Of a stretch of DNA of 25,569 bases, positions 14,732 through 22,380 are shown piece after piece (within the stretch, counting starts at the first letter, position 1; each line of letters opens with the position of its first letter). The stretch spans positions 1 through 25,569 of IMG/VR virus record IMGVR_UViG_3300007734_000512; one strand, written 5' to 3'. A program made the position numbers and the translations under genes. This DNA comes from a virus. The notes under the pieces were generated by a model that saw nothing but the letters and a program-made list of their open reading frames with translations, was not told where the DNA came from and did no database searches.

Positions 14732-16168
14732 ATGGCCGTCTATCAGCCCACGACGAACTGGGACGACGTGAACGCGCGGGGCGGGGTCGCAGGCACCACG
14801 CAGGCGCCCGCGACGACGCCGTACGACCCGAACGCCGAAACCACGACGACGGACTGGGCCGGGGTGCTGAATCGTGGCGGCGCGTCAGGCTCGCCCGGTC
14901 AGCAGCCGCCCACGGTGGACGGAGGGACGCCGCGCACGGTCGTCGTCAACACGTCAAACGATGCGGGCATTGCGGCGGCGTACAAGAAATACCTGGGCCG
15001 GGACATCAGCGCCGATGAATACGACTACTGGCGTAATGTCTCGAACTACGAGTCGGGTATTGCCAACTCTACGGAAGCGCGTCAACGATCCGCGTCCACG
15101 ACGCCGCCTGCGGATACGCCTCCGACCACGTCACAGCCGAGCGGGCCACCGAACGGGATGAACCCGGATCAGTACGCCTATCAAAAGCAGGCGCTGATCA
15201 ACGCGTACTGGAAGTATCTGTATCGGTTACCCGATCAGGCCGAAATCGACGCATTCGCAGGCAAGTCGTCCGCCCAGTTCAAAGCGCATCTGGATTCGAT
15301 TCCTACGTCGTGGGAATCTCTGCGTGCCGTGCAGCAGCGCGGAGGCAAGACGAACGACGGGGCCATTCCATCTGGCACCACGTCGACGACAACTGATACG
15401 TCGTCGAGCGGGTCTACGTTTACACCGGGGTCGATGGACTGGGTCCGTCAGCAGCTCGGGAAGTTCAAGTCCACCGACGATCCGAACTACTGGGTCAGCG
15501 TGATGGCGAAAGACCCGAAGGTGGCCGCGGGGGACCAGAGCGCGATCGACTACTGGCTGTACCGTATGTCGATCGGAGACGGCGCGGAAGCGGTACGCAC
15601 GGGGCAGTTGAAGCCGTTTCAGGACGGCGGCGGATCGGGCGGCGGAGTCAGCAATGGCCCCACGGCCTTCTCAGACCCGGCTACGCAGCAGTGGGAGCAG
15701 TTGGTTCGGCAGCTCACGGACCGGCTCAATAACCCCATGCCTGACTCCGCGAAGGAGTTGCAGCAGACGCAGGCGCTCGACCCGTTGGAACGCCAGCGCA
15801 CGACGATGAAGCAGCAGACCGCCCAGCGGCTGTCTCAGCGCGGCATCACGCCCACGTCCGGCACCTGGGAACAGGCGATGTCGGACATCGACCGCCAGTT
15901 CAACGAGCTGCGCACGCGCACACAGGCGGGCTTTGCCAACTCGTGGGCGCAGAACGAAGACAACCGGATGTTGCAGGCGGCGAACCTGTTCAAGCAGATC
16001 CCGCAGTATCAGGACTCGCGTCTCGAGCTGGCCCGGAACACGCTGATCCCGACCAACGTGGGGTCGCTGCTGCAGATGCAGCAGAACGGCAATCAGTACG
16101 ACCAGATGCAGAGTCAAGCGTTCTGGCAGAACCTCGCCAAGACCATTGCCGACCTTCTGAACCAGTAG
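14732..16168 (+). CDS. Putative internal virion/ejection protein with DUF4214-like motifs
   Basis: 478 residues, AGGGGA ribosome-binding site just before the ATG. The N-terminal third is low-complexity Thr/Gly/Pro, with two copies of a 'WDDVNARGG / WAGVLNRGG' element. Two or three helical pieces resemble DUF4214: 'AAYKKYLGRDISADEYDYWRN', 'NAYWKYLYRLPDQAEIDAF' and 'YWVSVMAKD...AIDYWLYRM'. The last ~150 residues are Gln-rich helix ('QLVRQLTDRLNNPMPDSAK', 'LQMQQNGNQYDQMQSQAF'). Size, helical Gln-rich tail and position after the tail genes fit an ejection protein that leaves the capsid with the DNA. Role inferred. Confidence 0.5.
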   Translation: MAVYQPTTNWDDVNARGGVAGTTQAPATTPYDPNAETTTTDWAGVLNRGGASGSPGQQPPTVDGGTPRTVVVNTSNDAGIAAAYKKYLGRDISADEYDYWRNVSNYESGIANSTEARQRSASTTPPADTPPTTSQPSGPPNGMNPDQYAYQKQALINAYWKYLYRLPDQAEIDAFAGKSSAQFKAHLDSIPTSWESLRAVQQRGGKTNDGAIPSGTTSTTTDTSSSGSTFTPGSMDWVRQQLGKFKSTDDPNYWVSVMAKDPKVAAGDQSAIDYWLYRMSIGDGAEAVRTGQLKPFQDGGGSGGGVSNGPTAFSDPATQQWEQLVRQLTDRLNNPMPDSAKELQQTQALDPLERQRTTMKQQTAQRLSQRGITPTSGTWEQAMSDIDRQFNELRTRTQAGFANSWAQNEDNRMLQAANLFKQIPQYQDSRLELARNTLIPTNVGSLLQMQQNGNQYDQMQSQAFWQNLAKTIADLLNQ

Positions 16169-16175
16169 GGGCCGC

Positions 16176-17555
16176 ATGTATCCACCGACTGACACCCCGA
16201 TCGACCCGCTCGGCCTGCCGCCCGCACCGGCCGCGCCTGCACTGCCCACGCCTGCGCCCGCGAAGAGCATGAACCCGATTGCGAAGTCGGTGCTCGTGGC
16301 GCTCGCGGCGATGGCAGGGCCGGGACGTGGCACGGGCATTCTGCAGGGGCTGAGTCTCGCGGACCAGCAAGCACAAGCCCGCGCGCAGCAGCAGAACGCG
16401 ATGGCCGTGCAGGACTACACCCGCCAGCACCAGGCGTATCAGGACGAACAGCGGACATACCAGCAGCAGCAGAACCAGCGGGCGGCCATGCTGAAGAACG
16501 TGCTGGACAGCTTCCAGATGGAACTGGGGAACACCACCTCGGACGCCGAAGCGGAGAACCTGTATCAGTCAGCCGGGCAGTTGCTGACCGCGCAGGGGTT
16601 CCGTGGGTTCGACGCGGCCAGCCTGAAGCGCAAGTACCACACGCCATCCGCGCAGGAACGCGCCTCAAAGGCGGTCAACAAGTTCCTCGGTGACAAGGCC
16701 GCGCAGCAGACGCTGGAGAACGACCCGGACAGCCTGAACAGCGTGATGATCGACCTTGGCAATGGGGTCATGGTGCCGTTTGCGTCAGCGCGGGAACAGG
16801 CGGGCCTCGCGCCGCTCAAGGGGAAGCCCAAGACGGCCACGCCGCGCCAGCCTGCGTCCGTAGGCTCGTTTGAGGACTTTGTCGCGCGCACCTACGGCGA
16901 GAACCCTACCTCTGCGCAGATTCTGCAGGCGCGAAAGGACTACAACCAGGCCGACGACCGAGCGCGGGCGTCTGGTAACGGACCTCGGGATCGGTTCTCT
17001 ATCCAGCAGATCACCAACGCGGACGGCACGACGGGCCTTGTGCGCGTCAACTTGGAGACGAACGAAGTATCTCCGGTCGTTCTGCCGAATGGTGCAGGCG
17101 CAGGGCGTCCGACTGAGAAGAATCAGTCGTCGGCCGACTACCTCGGGCGCACCTACGCGGCTGATTCCGATGCGTCGTCATTCGAGGGCGATCTCTCGAA
17201 GTTGGGCGCGCAGATGAACGTGCAGATTCCGAACATGCTGCGCTCGCCCAAGGGGCAACTGTACCGCGCGGCGCAGGACGAATTCATTAACGCGGGCCTG
17301 CGTGACGAGTCGGGCGCCGCGATCCAGCCGTCCGAGTACGACCGCTACCGAGCGATCTACTTTGCGGTGCCGGGAGATACGGCGGAAACCATCAAACGCA
17401 AACAGCAGGCGCGTGCGCGCGTGATCAAGGGGTTGCGATCAAAGGCGGGCAATTTGGCCTCGGGCGTGACACCGCCCGTCGCACCGATGTCGTCGCATGG
17501 TGACAACACCGTGACGATTGGCGGCAAGAAATTCGGTGTACAGGTGATCCCCTAA
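16176..17555 (+). CDS. Putative internal virion/ejection protein, Gln-rich
   Basis: 459 residues. Pro/Ala-rich start, a short hydrophobic part ('IAKSVLVALAAMAGPGRG'), then a long Gln-rich coiled-coil-like helix (about residues 60-110, 'DEQRTYQQQQNQRAAML'). The rest is mixed alpha/beta with no known motif. It sits between two proteins of the same style, and the last base of its stop is the first base of the next ATG (TAATG). No transglycosylase motif seen. Confidence 0.5.
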   Translation: MYPPTDTPIDPLGLPPAPAAPALPTPAPAKSMNPIAKSVLVALAAMAGPGRGTGILQGLSLADQQAQARAQQQNAMAVQDYTRQHQAYQDEQRTYQQQQNQRAAMLKNVLDSFQMELGNTTSDAEAENLYQSAGQLLTAQGFRGFDAASLKRKYHTPSAQERASKAVNKFLGDKAAQQTLENDPDSLNSVMIDLGNGVMVPFASAREQAGLAPLKGKPKTATPRQPASVGSFEDFVARTYGENPTSAQILQARKDYNQADDRARASGNGPRDRFSIQQITNADGTTGLVRVNLETNEVSPVVLPNGAGAGRPTEKNQSSADYLGRTYAADSDASSFEGDLSKLGAQMNVQIPNMLRSPKGQLYRAAQDEFINAGLRDESGAAIQPSEYDRYRAIYFAVPGDTAETIKRKQQARARVIKGLRSKAGNLASGVTPPVAPMSSHGDNTVTIGGKKFGVQVIP

Positions 17556-18862
17556 TGCCGACATTCATCTACACCGCCCCGAGCGGACGTCGGATCAAGG
17601 TGACTGGAGAAACCCAGCCGACCGCGCAGGAACTGGAGCAGATTTTCCGCAACGCAGGCGTGCTGGATGACGCGCCGCCAGCGCAAGCACCGGAGCGGAC
17701 GTGGACGGACACCGCTGTAGACGCGTTACCAACAGTAGCCGCTGGCGTCGGTGGGCTGATCGGAGGGGCTGGCGGCACCGTGATGGGCATGGGCGTAGGC
17801 GGTGTACCTGGGGCTGTAGGTGGGGCCGCGCTGGCTGGCGCTGCGGGCGAAAGCGCCCGGCAGTTAATCAATCGGGCGCGAGGTAAGGCCGCACCGGCTA
17901 CGCCGATGGACGCCGCAAAGGCGATTGCGACTGAGGGTGCCACACAGGGGGCGTCAGAACTCGCAGGCGCTGGCGTGGTGCGAGGTGCCAAGATGGCCGC
18001 GCACGGCCTGATGGACTTCGCCATCCGCCCGGCCCCCACAGTGGCTGAAGAGTTTGGCGACATCGCCGCGACAGCCATCAAGGAACGTCTGCCCGTGGGC
18101 GCAGTCGTGCCGGGCGCGACTAAAGGTAGCCAACGCGCTCGGGTCGCACTACGTCAGGCGAGTCAGGACACCACGAAACTGTACACCGACGCAGGAGCGC
18201 ATGGCGTGTCGTTCACGCCCGGTGGTATCGCCGCTGGCCCCGTGCGCGACCTTGTGACAGACATTGCGAAGCAGCCGCTGTCGCAAAGCGAGATCAAGCA
18301 GGTCGCTGGCATGTTCAGTGAGTATCTGAGCAATCAGAACAGCCGCATGACGCCGCTGGCCGTCAAGGACTTGAAGCAGGCTGCGCAGCGCATCGCACGG
18401 CCTATCTTCAGGGCGATCAATCAGGGCAACGTACCTGGAGCCGGTGATGCCGTAAAAGCGCAGTTCAACAAGGCGATTGCCGATGGCGCGAAGAACGCAC
18501 TGGAATCAGCAATTCCAGGCGTGGCCGCCGCTGAGGCGAAGACACAGGGGCTGATCGGCGCGACGAAGGCTATCCGCCGTGCGGAGTCGCGCCGGTTGCC
18601 ACTCATCGCGGAAATCGCTGCGCCAGTGGTGGGCGGCATCGCTGGCGGTGCATCTGGTGGCGACCTTGAAAGCGTGGGCAAAGGTATCTCTGCCAGCCTG
18701 CTCACGCGGGCGCTTTTGTCGCCACGTACGACATCAAGGGCGGCGCTCGCGCTCACGAATGCTCAGGTCGAACAGATCCTGCGCCAGATGCCACGCGCGA
18801 GCGTATATGCGCTACTCAACGAAGTTACAGGAACGACCACAGGATCAGCAGAAGCGCGATAA
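17555..18862 (+). CDS. Putative internal virion protein with Gly/Ala-rich hydrophobic segments
   Basis: 435 residues, TAATG-coupled to the previous gene. Two Gly/Ala-rich hydrophobic stretches (about residues 57-100, 'GVGGLIGGAGGTVMGMGVGG', and about 352-370, 'IAAPVVGGIAGGASGG') resemble the membrane-active segments of phage ejection proteins. Between them lies an alpha-helical region. No catalytic motif is visible. It may form part of the channel through the host envelope. Its last 38 bases overlap a short ORF on the other strand. Confidence 0.5.
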   Translation: MPTFIYTAPSGRRIKVTGETQPTAQELEQIFRNAGVLDDAPPAQAPERTWTDTAVDALPTVAAGVGGLIGGAGGTVMGMGVGGVPGAVGGAALAGAAGESARQLINRARGKAAPATPMDAAKAIATEGATQGASELAGAGVVRGAKMAAHGLMDFAIRPAPTVAEEFGDIAATAIKERLPVGAVVPGATKGSQRARVALRQASQDTTKLYTDAGAHGVSFTPGGIAAGPVRDLVTDIAKQPLSQSEIKQVAGMFSEYLSNQNSRMTPLAVKDLKQAAQRIARPIFRAINQGNVPGAGDAVKAQFNKAIADGAKNALESAIPGVAAAEAKTQGLIGATKAIRRAESRRLPLIAEIAAPVVGGIAGGASGGDLESVGKGISASLLTRALLSPRTTSRAALALTNAQVEQILRQMPRASVYALLNEVTGTTTGSAEAR

Positions 18863-18935
18863 GCATGACGAACCACGCTCCTGCGCCTATGACCACGTCC
18901 AGCGAGTCCCACAACGACTGTAGGCGGTGCTTCAC
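18825..18935 (-). CDS. Possible 36-residue single-span membrane peptide
   Basis: On the - strand, GTG at 18933-18935 opens a frame ending at TAA (18825-18827). The product begins with a basic, amphipathic part (MKHRLQSLWDSLDVV) and then a strongly hydrophobic span 'AWFVMLIALLLILWSFL'. It faces the lysis genes and overlaps the ejection gene's end. No ribosome-binding site is obvious, and a TTG five bases upstream of the GTG is an alternative start. It could be a small membrane regulator of lysis, or a chance frame. Confidence 0.35.
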   Translation of the reverse strand: MKHRLQSLWDSLDVVIGAGAWFVMLIALLLILWSFL

Positions 18936-19009
18936 TCGCAAGGCAGTCTACCAAACCCAGCGGCCGGCGTCCGCTTCACTTTCTGAAGTAGCAGATGGCA
19001 TAGAACCCG

Positions 19010-19219
19010 ATGACACACGACGAGCAAGGGATCGGCGGGAACACCGTTCTGAGCGTGAACTTGGTGGTGCAGATTGGCTTCTGGTTGGTCGCGGCCATGT
19101 TGACCTATGCGGCGGTGGTCGCACGGGTGAGCGTGGTGGAGAACCAAGTATCAGCCATCGAGCGACGGCTTGATCGCATCGAGACCAAGGTGGATCAACT
19201 GCTGGACCGCCGCCCGTGA
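19010..19219 (+). CDS. Small membrane protein with coiled coil, holin-like
   Basis: 69 residues: short polar N-terminus, one hydrophobic span ('LVVQIGFWLVAAMLTYAAVV', about residues 18-37), then a charged coiled coil ('VENQVSAIERRLDRIETKVDQLL'). That layout is common for single-span holin or antiholin-type proteins. Located directly ahead of the SleB-type hydrolase gene, with a GTGA overlap to the next membrane protein. The 147 bases before it (18863-19009) contain only the possible - strand peptide. Confidence 0.6.
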   Translation: MTHDEQGIGGNTVLSVNLVVQIGFWLVAAMLTYAAVVARVSVVENQVSAIERRLDRIETKVDQLLDRRP

Positions 19220-19437
19220 CGGACCTCTCCCTGCTGCTGCTCGTGCTCGTGCTCATCGAAGCGTTCGTGATCATCCGTTTCGAGCTGCGCTTCGAGGCGT
19301 ACCTCAAGACAGTGCAGGCGTGGACGAACGCGATGGAGCAGGCCACGTACGCCGTGCGCGAGCGCGTGGCGCGAGTGGAGACGCTGACCGAGTGCCGCGC
19401 CCGTCGAGAGTGTCCGAACTGCCAGGGCCACGCATGA
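19216..19437 (+). CDS. Small membrane protein with coiled coil and C-terminal cysteines
   Basis: 73 residues from GTG at 19216, overlapping the previous TGA. An N-terminal membrane span ('LSLLLLVLVLIEAFVIIRF') is followed by a helical coiled coil and a Cys-rich end (CRARRECPNC). The single-span plus periplasmic coiled coil layout is like an i-spanin (Rz). The cysteines could form disulphide-linked oligomers. ATGA-coupled to the hydrolase. Spanin or holin partner cannot be decided from sequence. Confidence 0.55.
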   Translation: MTDLSLLLLVLVLIEAFVIIRFELRFEAYLKTVQAWTNAMEQATYAVRERVARVETLTECRARRECPNCQGHA

Positions 19438-19853
19438 CCGACCGCGATGTCGTCGGGCTCACGCTCTACGGCGAGGCTAGGGGCGAACCGCTGGAGGGCC
19501 AGCTTGCCGTGGCCTCGGTGCTGCTAAACCGCAGAGCGGATGGCCGGTGGGGGCAGACCTTCACGTCGGTATGTCGCGCCCCGTGGCAGTTCTCCTGCTG
19601 GAACGTGACTGACCCGAACCGCGCCACGCTCGACCGGCTGGCGGCTGACCTCGAGCACGGGACGGTGACGGACGCCGCGCTGCGCCGCTGCCTGTGGATT
19701 GCGGACGGGGTAGTGGCGGGTGTGCTGCCGTCCACCGTGCGGGCGGCCACGCATTACGTCGTGGCGACACTATCTCCACAGCCTAAATGGGCAAAGACCG
19801 GCCATTTGGTCGCGATTATTGGTCGCCACGCCTTCTATTCGATGGTGGCGTAG
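19434..19853 (+). CDS. SleB-type cell wall hydrolase (endolysin) with replaced C-terminus
   Basis: 139 residues, ATGA-coupled. Clear Hydrolase_2 (SleB) features: 'LYGEARGE' with the catalytic Glu at 14, 'AVASVLLNRRADGRWG', 'VCRAPWQFSCW', then 'ATHY' and 'WAKTG...IGRHAFY'. It cleaves peptidoglycan to free progeny and is the main lysis enzyme here. Residues from about 105 on come from DNA that looks less GC-rich. The last 38 bases overlap, antisense, the end of a homing endonuclease. A second copy of this C-terminus (20485-20589) follows the endonuclease. So this C-terminus was probably brought in with the insertion. No signal peptide is present; export would need the holin-like proteins. Confidence 0.8.
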   Translation: MTDRDVVGLTLYGEARGEPLEGQLAVASVLLNRRADGRWGQTFTSVCRAPWQFSCWNVTDPNRATLDRLAADLEHGTVTDAALRRCLWIADGVVAGVLPSTVRAATHYVVATLSPQPKWAKTGHLVAIIGRHAFYSMVA

Positions 19854-20484
19854 GGTGACGGCGCAACAAATCTTCTACGTCGTCAGAGCAGCGAGAGAGG
19901 TGGTCGCGAAGCTGTTTTTGGTTCCAACCTATGAGATTCGCCAATTCAGACAGTGTGTACGACTCGCCTCGAAATGGCACGCGATGATGCCGACGTCGGT
20001 TGTTGGCCTGTGTTTTCTGGTCGGCCCATCGGCAGTTGCTTTTCTCATAGTTCCCATTTACGTCGATGCGGTCGAGCGTATGACGGGGAGGACACGGACC
20101 CATATCGCGCAGAAACCGTGCAAACGACACTTGCCACGCACCATCCATGGTGATTCCGCGGGCTCCATAGTGAATGAACTCTTTGACCCGAGGGTCAAAG
20201 CATCTTCGCTTCGCATGGTGCCACGAGGTGTATTCGCGACTATGTCGGACCCGTCCATTCGATCGGCTGGTGTGACCGTGACGCAGAAGCCTATTGCGAT
20301 GCAGCGCGGTGCGAAGGCAGTTGCAACTGCGCGTCAAACCGCGCTTGAGGTTGCTGTCGTAGAAGTCTCTCAACCGACCGCAGTCGCACTGGCAGACCCA
20401 GTACCTATTCCGTTCGCTCTTGGCGATAACCACCAAACGCCCAAATCGTTGTCCGACCATAACGAGCAGTATATCTCAGGCTCT
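19749..20484 (-). mobile_element. Homing endonuclease cassette inserted in the hydrolase gene, with a replacement 3' end
   Basis: Borders are approximate and set by the two copies of the hydrolase C-terminus: the first begins at about 19749 (THY), the second at about 20485 (THY). Between them lies the - strand endonuclease gene. The left side supplies the C-terminal codons of the working hydrolase. The right side leaves the old 3' end without a start. No terminal repeats are visible. Confidence 0.6.
19816..20460 (-). CDS. Phage homing endonuclease, NCRW-type
   Basis: 214 residues on the strand opposite to the lysis genes. The N-terminus 'GQRFGRLVVIAKSERNRYW' with C-x-C-x-C (23, 25, 27) and Cys46/Cys48 forms a probable zinc knuckle. 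Then comes 'EYTSWHHAKRRCFDP', 'YGARGITMDGAW', 'FLRDMGPCPPRHTLDRID' and 'GNYEKSNCRWADQKTQANNR', the hallmark of a widespread phage endonuclease family (AP2/HNH-associated in annotation). A C-terminal helix-turn-helix ('YTLSELANLIGWNQKQLRDH') probably reads the target. It is unrelated to the endonuclease at 11669-12310. Composition is less GC-rich than the flanks. Confidence 0.8.
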   Translation of the reverse strand: MVGQRFGRLVVIAKSERNRYWVCQCDCGRLRDFYDSNLKRGLTRSCNCLRTALHRNRLLRHGHTSRSNGRVRHSREYTSWHHAKRRCFDPRVKEFIHYGARGITMDGAWQVSFARFLRDMGPCPPRHTLDRIDVNGNYEKSNCRWADQKTQANNRRRHHRVPFRGESYTLSELANLIGWNQKQLRDHLSRCSDDVEDLLRRHPTPPSNRRRGDQ

Positions 20485-20589
20485 ACGCACTACTACGCCA
20501 CGAGCCTCCGCGATACCCCACGCTGGGCGAAGAGCGGCACGCTGGTCGGGCGGGTGGGCAACCACCTCTTTTTCGAGCATGTCGCCTGA
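20461..20589 (+). pseudogene. Remnant of the original hydrolase C-terminus
   Basis: In frame, 'YISGSTHYYATSLRDTPRWA' and following residues end '...GNHLFFEHVA' at a TGA (20587-20589). Aligned without gaps from THY onward (34 residues) with the end of the hydrolase at 19434-19853, 16 residues are identical, including T-H-Y, P, W-A-K, G, L-V, G, H, F and V-A. No start codon or ribosome-binding site serves it. It is the 3' end of a SleB-type hydrolase gene left behind by the insertion. Confidence 0.75.
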
Positions 20590-20599
20590 AAGGACACGA

Positions 20600-22003
20600 A
20601 TGAACACACGCGAGCAGTGGTCAGCGTTCGCCGTCACGGGGTCGCTGGCCCTGATGATCCTGATGGCGCTGTTGGCGGTGGTCGCTGTCGTCACCTCGGG
20701 CTGTGTGCCCGTCCGCCCGCCGCAGCCCCCACAGCCGCCCACCCCGGCTCCCCCACGGGTACTGGTGGCCACCGTGCGAACGCCGGATGGGGCGATTGTG
20801 CGTGAGGGGACCGGGACGCTTGCCGACGACTTCGGTCACACCGTCCCGTGCGTGTGGGGTGGCGACCGCCTGACCTGTACGCCTGCGGAGATCATCAAGC
20901 CGGGATGGCAGGCGTATCTCCGCATTAGCGACGTGCCTGACCTCGACCCGTACGAGCAGCGCATTCCGCAGTTGCCGTCCGACGCGATTACCGACCTGGG
21001 CGAGATTCACCTGGAGTCCGCGCACTACAACCCGGCATCGGTGCCGCTCGAGCAGCTCGCCCGCATTCGTGGCGCGATGTGGACCGAGACGTGGGCGTGT
21101 GACCTCGGCCCGCGCCCGTGGCAACCGAACAACATCTGCGCCACCGATTTCTTGTGGAACTACAGCGAGGCGCAGCGGGCCGCGCTCGTGCAGAACCTGC
21201 GGAGCCTCGGCTACACCCACGCGGTGATTGGTCCCATCGTGGACAGCGACGGCTACCACGGCGCGTGGTCGCCGAACGATTGGCGCGGGAAGTTCGACCA
21301 GTTCCTCGACATGGCGCAGTACCTGTGGGATTCAGGCTTGGCCCCAGTGGTGTTCATCCACCCGGACAACTGGACGCTCGAACAGACGCAACAGCTCACG
21401 CCGCTCTTTCAGACGGAGCGAGCGCAGCGCCTGCTCCGCATCATCGTGCCGGCCGGCTGGGAACCCACGAAGTACGAGTGGTCGAACGCAACATGGACCG
21501 GCTACATGCAGTGGGGGCGGCAGACCTTTCCGAATGCGCTGATCCTGCTGCACACCGTCTGCGACGTGGACGCGCCGGTCGGGACCGATGCGCGGGGCGA
21601 TGACAACGGTCGCCCGAACGCGGAAGGATGGGTCCGCATTGCGCCGTACCTCCACGGCTGGCTGACGCAGTCCTGCACCTTCGAGAACCCAGACGGTCGC
21701 GACGATCCGCCCTACACGAACTTCGAGAACTGGACGCGGTTGTTCAACCCGAACGTGCGCGGCAGCTACCAGGACCGCTTCCGTAACGGATACGCCGGAT
21801 GGCCGCGTGGTAGTGCGTGGGGGCCAGCTACGCCGCTGAAGGTCTACGCCGGGGAGTACATGGCCTATCCCGTGTTTTGGCAGGGCGGCAAGAAGGAGAC
21901 GGCGCGGCAGTGGGGCGATGCCGCGATGCAGCAGGGCAGCGACGGATATCTCGATGGGGGCAGCGTGCCGGTCGGTGCCGGTCCGGTGCCGTGGCAGCGG
22001 TAA
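20600..22003 (+). CDS. Lipoprotein with Pro-rich linker and glycoside-hydrolase-like domain
   Basis: 467 residues from the ATG at 20600 (AAAGGA at 20589-20594). The N-terminus has a signal peptide-like hydrophobic span and a lipobox ending at Cys35 ('VVTSGC'), then a Pro-rich linker ('PPQPPQPPTPAPPRV'). A beta-rich module follows ('VATVRTPDGAIVREGTGTL'), and a large C-terminal domain starts near 'LARIRGAMWTETWACDLG'. The last resembles a TIM-barrel glycoside hydrolase: 'LGYTHAVIGPIVD', 'GLAPVVFIHPDNW', 'FPNALILLHTVCDVDAP', with several acidic residues at strand ends. A membrane-anchored sugar hydrolase made late could modify the host envelope or exclude other phages. Catalytic residues not identified. 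Confidence 0.55.
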   Translation: MNTREQWSAFAVTGSLALMILMALLAVVAVVTSGCVPVRPPQPPQPPTPAPPRVLVATVRTPDGAIVREGTGTLADDFGHTVPCVWGGDRLTCTPAEIIKPGWQAYLRISDVPDLDPYEQRIPQLPSDAITDLGEIHLESAHYNPASVPLEQLARIRGAMWTETWACDLGPRPWQPNNICATDFLWNYSEAQRAALVQNLRSLGYTHAVIGPIVDSDGYHGAWSPNDWRGKFDQFLDMAQYLWDSGLAPVVFIHPDNWTLEQTQQLTPLFQTERAQRLLRIIVPAGWEPTKYEWSNATWTGYMQWGRQTFPNALILLHTVCDVDAPVGTDARGDDNGRPNAEGWVRIAPYLHGWLTQSCTFENPDGRDDPPYTNFENWTRLFNPNVRGSYQDRFRNGYAGWPRGSAWGPATPLKVYAGEYMAYPVFWQGGKKETARQWGDAAMQQGSDGYLDGGSVPVGAGPVPWQR

Positions 22004-22020
22004 ACCAAGGAGACAGAGAC

Positions 22021-22206
22021 ATGAAGAAGGCGATCATCAAGAACGTGCTGGCGCTCGCGCTCGGCGGGGCCATTTCCTCGATGGTGGGCGTGAAGATCGA
22101 TCCGGACCACTTCGGCAAGTCGTTGAAGGAACTGGGCACGCAGGCGGCAATGGGGGCCGGCCTAACCGTGATCGGCCTGAACGTGCGCGCTCCGAAGGAC
22201 GAATGA
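22021..22206 (+). CDS. Small hydrophobic protein
   Basis: 61 residues with a strong ribosome-binding site (AAGGAG, 22007-22012). Basic start ('MKKAIIKNVLALALGG'), a weakly hydrophobic N-terminal segment and a second one ('GTQAAMGAGLTVIGLNV'). Possibly membrane associated. ATGA overlap with the next gene. Function unknown. Confidence 0.5.
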   Translation: MKKAIIKNVLALALGGAISSMVGVKIDPDHFGKSLKELGTQAAMGAGLTVIGLNVRAPKDE

Positions 22207-22373
22207 GCCGCAGACGGCGGTATCAGATGTCAGGCTGGTTCCTACTGCTGGCAGGGGCGCTGTTGGTCGCAGGCGCGTGTCATATGACATCGGCCGTTGC
22301 GATAGTGCCGTCGGCATCGGTGAGCCAGCCTGACCGCCTCGTGATTCAGCGTTTCCACGCGCAAGCTGATTGA
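22203..22373 (+). CDS. Small lipoprotein-like peptide
   Basis: 56 residues from the ATG overlapping the previous TGA. Basic start (MSRRRRYQ), hydrophobic span 'GWFLLLAGALLVAGAC' with a plausible lipobox (VAGAC), then a short polar tail. Size and lipobox recall o-spanins (Rz1-like), but it is far from the hydrolase and lacks a Pro-rich tail. Function unknown. Confidence 0.45.
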   Translation: MSRRRRYQMSGWFLLLAGALLVAGACHMTSAVAIVPSASVSQPDRLVIQRFHAQAD

Positions 22374-22380
22374 GGAGTGC

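Noticed and set aside
18865-19173. + strand frame of 102 codons across the gap before the holin-like gene
   Set aside because: Low-quality composition and out-of-frame overlap with the membrane protein at 19010, which has a clear span and coupling.
19010-22373. Toxin-antitoxin pair among the small membrane genes
   Set aside because: Order (membrane proteins then hydrolase) and coiled-coil layout fit a lysis cassette better; no antitoxin-type partner is seen.
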